NCBI GenBank assembly: GCA_051653605.1
Contig: JBOFWL010000137.1
Span: 1-5,098 of the forward strand
Reading direction: 5' to 3'
DNA length: 5,098 nucleotides
Origin: JBOFWL01 sp051653605
Lineage (GTDB): Bacteria > Spirochaetota > Brevinematia > Brevinematales > Brevinemataceae
The notes under the pieces are model-generated. The model was not told the DNA's origin. It ran no database searches and saw only the letters and a program-made list of their open reading frames with translations. Each line of letters starts with the position of its first letter. The stretch's first letter is position 1. This document shows positions 1-4,937 of this stretch, piece by piece. A program made the translations under genes and the position numbers.

Positions 1-276
1 TATATCTACTATGAAGCCCCCGAACATGAGCAGAACTTCACCACGCTGATTGAGTTTATCAATGCCAGTGAAGTCCGTGAGGACGATGAGGAGTTTAAGA
101 ACAATGTGGATTTGATGTTTGACAGGCTTGAGGAAAAAGACCCACAGCACTTTGCGGTAAGGCAGTATAAGAAGTACAAATTAGCCGCAGGTGTTGTATG
201 CTCTAAAAGACTTCTTAATCAAGCGGTTGGGAAGTCTCTTAGAACACACAACCTAAAATCGAAGAAAGGAGCGTAA
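1..276 (+). CDS. VirD4/TraG-like conjugal coupling protein, partial and interrupted, with a foreign C-terminal tail
   Basis: This open frame enters from the left edge and ends at the TAA at 274-276 (91 codons visible). Residues 1-64, from YIYYEAPEHEQNF to QYKKYKLAAG, match my memory of the middle of VirD4-like coupling ATPases in Clostridiales conjugative elements (Tn1549/CD1115 type). These membrane ATPases hand relaxase-bound DNA to the type IV secretion channel. In intact family members I expect the text after KYKLAAG to continue as roughly KTAKSILISCGARLAPF and on through the rest of the ATPase. Here it changes to VVCSKRLLNQ and stops 27 residues after the change. The gene is therefore cut short, probably by insertion of the element whose recombinase follows. 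The remaining virD4 3' part is not in the window. The family call is fairly firm; the exact junction, about 190-193, is inferred from memory of the family. Confidence 0.75.
   Translation, partial: YIYYEAPEHEQNFTTLIEFINASEVREDDEEFKNNVDLMFDRLEEKDPQHFAVRQYKKYKLAAGVVCSKRLLNQAVGKSLRTHNLKSKKGA
185..200. other. Probable left attachment junction (attL/attR)
   Basis: The coupling-protein reading LAAG ends at codon 190-192 and unrelated sequence begins. Large serine recombinases exchange strands at a 2-bp core with little target duplication, so the junction should lie within a few bases of GCAGGTG at 187-193. The core dinucleotide cannot be fixed without an empty site. Confidence 0.4.
264..271 (+). 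promoter_or_regulatory. Ribosome binding site of the recombinase, inside the upstream reading frame
   Basis: GAAAGGAG lies in the last codons of the interrupted virD4 frame, whose TAA ends at 276. The recombinase ATG is at 280. The arrangement supports the 280 start and would let ribosomes finishing the truncated frame reinitiate on the recombinase. Confidence 0.7.
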
Positions 277-279
277 GCC

Positions 280-2151
280 ATGAGAAGAAACGAAAAAATC
301 ACTGCTCTTTATGAGCGATTGAGCCGAGACGATGACCAGCAAGGCGAGAGCAACAGCATATCGAACCAGAAGAAGCTACTTGAAGAATATGCTGACCGTC
401 AGGGCTTTTCCAATACAGTCCATTTTACTGATGACGGTATCAGTGGTACTTGCTTTGACCGTCCCGGATTTCTGGCAATGATGAAAGAAGTGGAAGCCGG
501 GAATGTGGAATACCTTTGTATCAAGGACATGAGCCGACTGGGGCGTGACTATCTGAAAGTCGGTCAGATTATGGAGATACTGCGTCAGCGTGGTGTCCGT
601 TTAATTGCCATCAATGACGGTGTGGACAGTGCCAGAGGGGACGATGATTTTACCCCATTCCGTAATATTATGAATGAGTATTATGCCAGAGATACCAGCC
701 GCAAAATCCGTTCCACTTTCCAGTCCAAAGGCAAGTCCGGCAAGCACCTCACAGGTACAGTCATTTACGGCTACCTCTGGAATGAAAACAGAACCCAGTG
801 GTTAGTTGATCCGGAAGCAGCCGAGGTGGTAAAGCGTATCTTTGCCATGACAATAGACGGTTTCGGACCATATCAGATTGCAAAGAAGCTGTCAGAGGAA
901 AAAATCTTGATACCATCTGCTTACCTTGCACAGTTTGGAGAGGGTGTGAACAAAAACAAGACTTTCAAAGATGTGTACGGCTGGGGTGCTTCTTCCGTTG
1001 TAGAAATCCTTAAAAAGCGTGAGTATCTGGGGCATACGGTCAATTTCAAAACACGCAAGCATTTTAAGGACAAGAAAAGCCATTATGTGCCGGAGGACGA
1101 ATGGACGATTTTTGAAAATACCCATGAGCCAATCATCGACCAGCCAACTTTTGACCTTGTGCAGAAAATCCGAGGAAATGTCAGACGCTACCCTAACGGC
1201 TGGGGCGAAGCTGCTCCCCTCACTGGCTTGCTTTATTGTGCCGACTGCGGTGGCAAGATGTATGTCCACCGTACCAACAACGGCAAGCGTATTTCTCAAT
1301 ATACTTGCTCCCAATACAGCAAAGTCCCTGTTGGAAAGCTCTGCACCACACAGCACCGTATCAATGAAGATGTGGTACTCTCCCTCATCTCTGATATGCT
1401 CAAAGCCATTGCCGAATATGCCAAGCATGACCGAGCCGAGTTTATCCGGGTGGTACAGGAAGCACAGTCCAGCCAGCAGACCGCAGAGGTCAGAAAACAG
1501 CGGACACGCCTTGCCACCGCCAAGCAGAGAGTTTCTGAGCTGGAAGTGCTGCTCTGTAAGATTTATGAGGACAATGCTCTGGGGAGACTGCCGGACAGCC
1601 GATATGAAATGCTGGACACTCAATATGCAAAGGAACAAAGTGAGCTGACTGCTGAAATTTCTGCTCTGGAAAAGGCAGTTAAGGGCTATGAAAAGCATGA
1701 AAAGGACGCTGACCGTTTTATCGCTCTGATTGATAGATACGAGAATTTTGACACGCTGACCGTTACCATACTCAATGAATTTGTTGAGAAAATCCTTGTC
1801 CATGAGCGTGACCGCAAAGGTAGCCGAGACACCACACAGGAGGTTGAGATTTACTTCAATTTTGTTGGGCGTTTCGTTCCCCCGGCATTTGGAGAAGTGG
1901 AGCTGACACCAGAGGAATTAGAGGAAATCCGTAAGAAAGAGGAACGCAAGGACAGGCTTCATCAGAACTATTTGAAGCGTAAAGCCAACGGCAAGCAGAA
2001 AGAATATGAGGAACGCACCAAAGCTAAGAAAAAGGCTGAAATCGAAGCCAGAAAAGCCGCTATCCGCACCGAGGATATTGCAAAGGGCGTATTTATCCCG
2101 GTGAGCAGTTTACCGCAGAGAGAACCGCAGAAAGGAACAAAGACCGCATGA
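280..2151 (+). CDS. Large serine recombinase (resolvase + recombinase + zinc ribbon + DUF4368)
   Basis: This 623-residue site-specific recombinase integrates and excises the element through a phosphoserine intermediate. The N-terminal resolvase domain (about 7-150) has the catalytic Ser15 in YERLSRDD and the active-site arginines Arg86 and Arg89 in SRLGRDYL. A recombinase domain follows (about 160-300), with GYLWN and the GWGASSVVEILKKREYLG block. A zinc-ribbon DNA-binding domain has cysteines 320, 323, 343 and 355. Next come a coiled-coil stretch (about 400-475) and a DUF4368-like C-terminus (about 480-545, with VEKILVHE and EIYFNFVG). The tail is rich in Lys and Glu. Length and order fit complete Tn4451 TnpX/Tn1549-type enzymes, and no key residue is missing. 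The ATG at 280 has AAAGGAG at 265-271 and lies 3 bases after the upstream stop, suggesting translational coupling. The stop overlaps an ATG (ATGA, 2148-2151). Family is firm; the integration target is inferred. Confidence 0.95.
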   Translation: MRRNEKITALYERLSRDDDQQGESNSISNQKKLLEEYADRQGFSNTVHFTDDGISGTCFDRPGFLAMMKEVEAGNVEYLCIKDMSRLGRDYLKVGQIMEILRQRGVRLIAINDGVDSARGDDDFTPFRNIMNEYYARDTSRKIRSTFQSKGKSGKHLTGTVIYGYLWNENRTQWLVDPEAAEVVKRIFAMTIDGFGPYQIAKKLSEEKILIPSAYLAQFGEGVNKNKTFKDVYGWGASSVVEILKKREYLGHTVNFKTRKHFKDKKSHYVPEDEWTIFENTHEPIIDQPTFDLVQKIRGNVRRYPNGWGEAAPLTGLLYCADCGGKMYVHRTNNGKRISQYTCSQYSKVPVGKLCTTQHRINEDVVLSLISDMLKAIAEYAKHDRAEFIRVVQEAQSSQQTAEVRKQRTRLATAKQRVSELEVLLCKIYEDNALGRLPDSRYEMLDTQYAKEQSELTAEISALEKAVKGYEKHEKDADRFIALIDRYENFDTLTVTILNEFVEKILVHERDRKGSRDTTQEVEIYFNFVGRFVPPAFGEVELTPEELEEIRKKEERKDRLHQNYLKRKANGKQKEYEERTKAKKKAEIEARKAAIRTEDIAKGVFIPVSSLPQREPQKGTKTA

Positions 2152-2206
2152 TATTGCCCTACACACAGCAAGGGGATTACCTATTCCTGATATTATGATT
2201 GGTATG
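2148..2206 (+). pseudogene. TnpV-like transposon protein remnant (5' stub only)
   Basis: An ATG overlapping the recombinase stop (ATGA) opens a 16-codon frame, MILPYTQQGDYLFLIL, ending at TGA 2196-2198. The core LPYTQQGDYL resembles the start of TnpV-family proteins carried next to recombinases in Tn4451/Tn1549-like elements, which I recall as (Y)T-x-x-GDYL-x-PDL. A one-base frame change near 2185 would read on as PDIMIGM, giving a better match for two more residues. After that the similarity ends and the DNA turns AT-rich. I therefore read it as the decayed beginning of a tnpV gene whose body was replaced by the cargo island. The match is short, so a chance resemblance remains possible. Confidence 0.4.
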
Positions 2207-2283
2207 TCAAGAAAATCACTTTGATATGTGTTTGCTTTTTATGTTACTAAACTGAAACAATGTAATTTGTTTATTTTGCCAAC

Positions 2284-2313
2284 TTGAGTTTATTAAAATA
2301 GTTGTGTTATAAT
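2284..2313 (+). promoter_or_regulatory. Sigma-A-type promoter with extended -10, upstream of the protease
   Basis: The -35 box TTGAGT (2284-2289) is followed by an 18-base spacer and a perfect TATAAT (2308-2313). A TG one base upstream (2305-2306) makes an extended -10. Transcription should start near 2320, about 100 bases before the protease ATG at 2419. It is the best promoter I see in the window and the first at the left edge of the cargo. Confidence 0.75.
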
Positions 2314-2314
2314 C

Positions 2315-2340
2315 AAAGTGTACAAGAAGATGTGCACTTT
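2315..2340 (+). promoter_or_regulatory. 10-bp inverted repeat at the transcription start (operator or 5' stem-loop)
   Basis: AAAGTGTACA (2315-2324) and TGTGCACTTT (2331-2340) are inverted repeats around the loop AGAAGA, with one position that is G-U in RNA. The repeat begins two bases after the -10 box and covers the expected start site. It could be a repressor operator or a stem near the mRNA 5' end. No candidate regulator gene is in the window. Confidence 0.45.
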
Positions 2341-2418
2341 GAAATAAGAAAGTGGTGATTCCAATGAACATAGAGTTTTGTGGTTTTTTATAATTCAAAA
2401 TCAAAGGAGGGCTTTTTA

Positions 2419-3063
2419 ATGAATAGAAAGAAGATATTTAGCCGTAGCGTTGCGGCTTTGTTGACAATGATTTTTGCCTTTACTATGGGGTTCCTTCCGG
2501 TAAGTGCAAGTGCAAGTAACTTAAACACAAATAACGGATTTTATTTGGCAACTGAGGAAGTTCCTGATGGTGTGCTTACTTATGCACAAAATAATATTTA
2601 TAAGTTTTTGCTTGCACGCTCAGAAGAAGAAAATGTTAATTTCAGCAGTATAACAATGGGAAGTCCATTTACTTTCGGAAGCAATACTTATGAAAGTACT
2701 GATGTGTTCTTCTTTCCTGTTTTTTCAGATGGGCAAATTATATACACATTCCGAGTATATATGGATGAAACGGGATATACAGGAATTCTTTCCCGTTATA
2801 TGGCTAAAGAGCTGAATAATTATAGATATAGCACTTCACAAAGCGAACCTTTATATATTTATATGGAAGCAGGAAATGTATTAGCAAGGTTGAAAGATAA
2901 TGTAACACTTCTGGAAAAACGACATCCGGGCTATGAACCAAGTGCAAGTGTAGCAAACGCAACTCCTATTACTGATAACAAAGTAGTAACAGATATTTCA
3001 ACTCCAATTATGTTTGCTGAATCGCCACTTACCAGAGCAAGTGCTTCCAACACTTACTCTTGA
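2419..3063 (+). CDS. Secreted papain-like cysteine protease, signal peptide and propeptide part (frame-shifted from the catalytic part)
   Basis: This 214-residue frame starts at ATG 2419, with AAAGGAGG at 2403-2410. A GTG at 2380 would extend it upstream, but it lacks a good ribosome binding site and would bury the signal peptide. Residues 1-32 are a classic secretion signal: a basic MNRKK start, the hydrophobic core VAALLTMIFAFTMGFL, and VSA or ASA cleavage sites near 30-32. Residues about 45-170 look like a folded prodomain with many aromatic beta-type strands (DVFFFPVF, IIYTFRVYM, EPLYIYME). Residues 172-214 form a polar Ser/Thr/Ala linker. There is no catalytic motif. The next frame supplies one immediately, so I read this as the N-terminal part of a staphopain/C39-like preproprotease, ended by TGA at 3061-3063. 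I cannot name the propeptide family. Transcription is probably from the promoter at 2284-2313. Confidence 0.7.
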   Translation: MNRKKIFSRSVAALLTMIFAFTMGFLPVSASASNLNTNNGFYLATEEVPDGVLTYAQNNIYKFLLARSEEENVNFSSITMGSPFTFGSNTYESTDVFFFPVFSDGQIIYTFRVYMDETGYTGILSRYMAKELNNYRYSTSQSEPLYIYMEAGNVLARLKDNVTLLEKRHPGYEPSASVANATPITDNKVVTDISTPIMFAESPLTRASASNTYS

Positions 3064-3538
3064 TATGAAAGAAACTCAATCAGATCAACAATGGTGTGCT
3101 GCTTTTGTTATGTCATCTATTTTGAGATATAAAGGAGCAGGAAGTTCTATTACTGCAGAAACTATTATGAAACATTTTTATCCAAATAGTTCAAATTTGA
3201 AGAATGAAAGTGTATCGAGAAGTCAGCTTGTTTCTTATGCAAAAGACAAAGGTTTTTCAAAGACAACCGAATCCTCATCCACTTTATCAAACAGTACTGT
3301 TGTTTCAGAAATCAACAATGATAGTCCATTTTATGCAGGATGTGCTGGTTCTGGCAGTTACAAAAAAGCAAGACACGCACTTGCAATTTGCGGCTTTAAC
3401 AACAACGCTTCTACATATACTGTATGGAATCCATGGTATTCAGAGACTGAAACCATAAGCCAATCTTCAAAAACATATGTGATAAATTCTGAATCTTCAT
3501 TTAAATGGGATTGCACTATCTATAAAGTAAGAAAATAA
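3014..3538 (+). CDS. Papain-like cysteine protease catalytic domain (staphopain/C39-like), +1 frame relative to its propeptide
   Basis: The catalytic part reads from either ATG 3014 (174 residues) or ATG 3065 (157 residues). Neither has a Shine-Dalgarno site, which suggests it was originally continuous with the preceding frame. Counting from 3065, the papain-like triad is visible in order: Cys11 in QQWCAAFVMSS, preceded by a glutamine that can form the oxyanion hole; His104 in ARHALAICGFNN; and Asn122 in YTVWNPWYSE. The C-terminal strands (TYVINSESSFKWDCTIYKV) end the domain. The size fits a C47/C39-type mature peptidase. Alone it has no signal peptide. It would be secreted only if the two frames are joined; otherwise it would be made in the cytosol or not at all. 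Catalytic residues are intact, so decay, if any, is recent. The substrate is unknown. Similar folds cleave bacteriocin leaders or extracellular proteins. Confidence 0.72.
   Translation: MLNRHLPEQVLPTLTLDMKETQSDQQWCAAFVMSSILRYKGAGSSITAETIMKHFYPNSSNLKNESVSRSQLVSYAKDKGFSKTTESSSTLSNSTVVSEINNDSPFYAGCAGSGSYKKARHALAICGFNNNASTYTVWNPWYSETETISQSSKTYVINSESSFKWDCTIYKVRK
3046..3067 (+). other. Frame change between propeptide and catalytic domain (TCT TGA T ATG)
   Basis: The upstream frame ends TCT-TGA at 3058-3063. The catalytic frame is open through the same bases one position later, and ATG at 3065-3067 follows the stop with a single base between. One extra base somewhere in about 3046-3061 would explain it. 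Alternatives are programmed +1 slippage at TCT-TGA, reinitiation at 3065, or a sequencing error. No Shine-Dalgarno-like stimulator precedes the site. Confidence 0.7.
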
Positions 3539-3550
3539 GAACGAATCTAT

Positions 3551-3575
3551 GCGGTGGTAGTTAAACTACCACCGC
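3551..3575 (+). terminator. 11-bp perfect hairpin after the protease (weak or partial terminator)
   Basis: GCGGTGGTAGT (3551-3561) and ACTACCACCGC (3565-3575) pair perfectly around a 3-base loop, 13 bases after the protease stop. There is no T-run on the 3' side. It may therefore be a 3'-end stabilizer or a leaky intercistronic stop, not a strong intrinsic terminator. Confidence 0.5.
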
Positions 3576-3629
3576 TATACCAATTATTACTGATACTATT
3601 TATTAACAAAATAAAGGAGGAAAATCCAT

Positions 3630-3995
3630 ATGAAAAAAGTTATATATATTATGTTGTGTTTATTTCTAATTTTTAGTTTTTCCTCTTGTAAAAAAAGCGA
3701 AACGAATAAAAATGGAACAGATAGTGGGGCATATAAACCATCTCTTATGTATGATAATGTTGTTTATAGTTTATCCTCAGAAAAATCCGAAAACTTTATA
3801 GTAGATAAAGATTCCCTTGAATATGTAGGAACTATTAAAGATACAATTTCAGGCACAACTCTTCCTACTCAAAATTTTCAAGCTAGTGGAAATTCTGAGT
3901 TGCTTAATTGTGATATTTATTCTTCTAAAGATTATCCAGATCGTTTATTTGTGTTTTGTGAAGGCAATCATTATTATGTATATGATAAAGAATAA
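3630..3995 (+). CDS. Small predicted lipoprotein of unknown function
   Basis: This 121-residue protein starts at ATG 3630 with a strong AAAGGAGG at 3613-3620. Residues 1-20 form a lipoprotein signal: MKKVIYIM, a hydrophobic run, then FSFSSC with Cys20 as the likely lipidated residue, although Phe at -3 is not the usual Leu or Ala. A short polar tether (KKSETNKNGTDSG, 21-33) leads into a compact domain of about 85 residues. That domain begins SLMYDNVVYSL and includes GTIKDTISGTTLPTQNF and the ending FCEGNHYYVYDKE. The pattern resembles small Clostridia lipoproteins with a PTxN turn and a terminal aromatic strand, but I cannot name a family. It would sit on the outer face of the membrane, 91 bases after the secreted protease gene. 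It could be an inhibitor, an immunity or sensor partner, or unrelated. Confidence 0.75.
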   Translation: MKKVIYIMLCLFLIFSFSSCKKSETNKNGTDSGAYKPSLMYDNVVYSLSSEKSENFIVDKDSLEYVGTIKDTISGTTLPTQNFQASGNSELLNCDIYSSKDYPDRLFVFCEGNHYYVYDKE

Positions 3996-4049
3996 TTTTG
4001 TAATTACTTTTTAATGCTACCATGACTTATGTCATTGACCAAAGCAGAA

Positions 4050-4276
4050 TCCCTTTAGGAACTAAAGGGCGCACTTCTATACTCTCCTGTCGGGAGTATC
4101 GTGCGTCCTGCGGAGCTTCATTCTCTGTCAGCAGAAAAAGGCTGCATGACCGAGAATGTTTCGTCACTTCGTTCCGTCAAGGTGGCTACACCCCCTTGCA
4201 CCGCTTATGCGGTTATCCCCTGTGTACTTGCCGTCCGCAGACGGTTTTGAGAACCGTCCGCCGCCAGCAAGTTGGC
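4050..4276. other. GC-rich, hairpin-dense region of about 230 bp (structured RNA or oriT candidate)
   Basis: This is the main stretch without a gene (3996-4323). Unlike its AT-rich neighbours it is GC-rich and folds almost end to end. Hairpins seen are 4051-4058 with 4062-4069; 4069-4074 with 4101-4106 enclosing 4079-4084 with 4094-4099; 4119-4125 with 4152-4158 continued by 4127-4130 with 4147-4150 and 4131-4134 with 4142-4145; 4178-4182 with 4194-4198; and 4200-4204 with 4209-4213. At 4231-4235 with 4240-4244, a stem competes with another at 4240-4246 with 4252-4258. An outer stem, 4226-4231 with 4267-4272, competes with 4263-4266 with 4273-4276. A frame of 87 codons at 4022-4285 has no ribosome binding site and an Arg/Cys/Ser-rich composition typical of spurious translation. 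It might be a noncoding RNA, an attenuator for the DUF1877 gene or a transfer origin. The function is inferred. Confidence 0.5.
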
Positions 4277-4323
4277 TTACATTAAATCAGAGTATTGAGA
4301 ACAAAATTATGAGGTGAAAGAAT

Positions 4324-4812
4324 ATGTCAAGATTAGGTATGCTTTACGCATTGAATGAAGAAGAAGTTACAAAACTTCGCTCTACGCCGGAAGAAGAACG
4401 ATATGATTATATGTTGGAAGAAATTGAAGAAGCTTTGATCGGAAGTCCACGCAGTTGTGAATTAGATAAAGCATGGGAAGGAATTCAGTATTGCTTAGGT
4501 GGTGGACAATGGAAAGAAGATAACTGCCTCCCTACCAATATTATTTTTGGTGGAGAAATCCTTATAGAAACAGATGATGAAATTATTACATTGAAAAATC
4601 ATCAAGAAGTCAGTGATATTGTCGAATATCTTCGTCAAAATAATTTGCAAGAAATAATACAAAAGAATTTTTGGAATATTGAAGATGAAGATTTCATGCA
4701 TAAAGACAATGACGGATTAGAACATACTTTAGGTTGGAGTGAAGATATTCTTGCTTTTTATGAGAACGCATTGAAAGAAAATTGCCAAGTCATTTTTACT
4801 GTCGATTTCTAA
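4324..4812 (+). CDS. DUF1877 (YfbM-like) family protein
   Basis: This 162-residue soluble acidic protein has no signal peptide or membrane segment. It starts at ATG 4324, with GAGGTG at 4311-4316. The pattern fits DUF1877: an N-terminal MSRLGMLYALNEEEVTKL strand and helix, the signature ELDKAWEGIQYCLGG at about 46-60, and the GGEIL turn at 76-80. A helix of EVSDIVEYL type follows at 95-103, and the C-terminal segment LAFYENALKENCQVIFTVDF closes the fold. The length is typical for the family. Its biochemical role is not established to my knowledge. The AT-rich codon use matches the protease and lipoprotein genes, so it probably belongs to the same cargo or a similar import. The structured region just upstream may carry its promoter or leader; I see no convincing -35/-10 pair. 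Confidence 0.8.
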   Translation: MSRLGMLYALNEEEVTKLRSTPEEERYDYMLEEIEEALIGSPRSCELDKAWEGIQYCLGGGQWKEDNCLPTNIIFGGEILIETDDEIITLKNHQEVSDIVEYLRQNNLQEIIQKNFWNIEDEDFMHKDNDGLEHTLGWSEDILAFYENALKENCQVIFTVDF

Positions 4813-4850
4813 TAGATTTCATTTGTAAATGCACCAAACAACTAAATACG

Positions 4851-4904
4851 AAAAAAAGACCGTTGACACACATCGTCATGTGAAAAAGTCGGCGGTCTTT
4901 TTTT
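4851..4904. terminator. Long bidirectional terminator-like hairpin between DUF1877 and DUF3847 genes
   Basis: AAAAAAAGACCG (4851-4862) pairs with CGGTCTTTTTTT (4893-4904). The stem continues inward as TTGAC (4863-4867) with GTCGG (4888-4892) through G-U pairs. At the tip, CACAT (4869-4873) pairs with ATGTG (4878-4882) around the loop CGTC. A-run on the left and T-run on the right make it a terminator on both strands. It isolates the cargo from the gene that follows. Because it sits just before a mobilization-type gene, part of a transfer origin is an alternative. Confidence 0.75.
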
Positions 4905-4937
4905 ATACCCATTTTTCAAAAAAGGAGGTCAAACAGA

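Noticed and set aside
1019..1648. 209-codon plus-strand frame inside the recombinase
   Set aside because: It overlaps the recombinase in another frame, has no ribosome binding site and shows low-complexity Ser/Arg-rich translation.
892..1803. 303-codon frame on the minus strand
   Set aside because: It lies wholly opposite the recombinase, whose catalytic and zinc-binding motifs are intact. The minus-strand product shows no recognisable domain and is a shadow of the codon bias.
2255..2272. Short inverted repeat AAACAA/TTGTTT upstream of the -35 box
   Set aside because: It is only 6 bp of A/T-rich pairing, expected by chance in this composition.
2364..2393. Nine-codon possible leader peptide (MNIEFCGFL) before the protease
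   Set aside because: The upstream GTGGTG is a weak ribosome binding site, and no regulatory codon run or attenuator pair is evident.
2216..2404. 62-codon minus-strand frame over the promoter region
   Set aside because: It covers the protease promoter and leader, has no ribosome binding site and its Lys/Asn/Phe-rich product is typical of AT-rich noncoding DNA.
4050..4276. CRISPR array
   Set aside because: The repeated features are inverted repeats of different sequence, not direct repeats with regular spacers.
4022..4285. 87-codon frame through the GC-rich region
   Set aside because: It lacks a ribosome binding site, has an Arg/Cys-rich composition with no domain, and the DNA is better explained by tandem hairpins.
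4495..4701. 68-codon minus-strand frame opposite the DUF1877 gene
   Set aside because: It is antisense to a supported gene and has no ribosome binding site or family resemblance.
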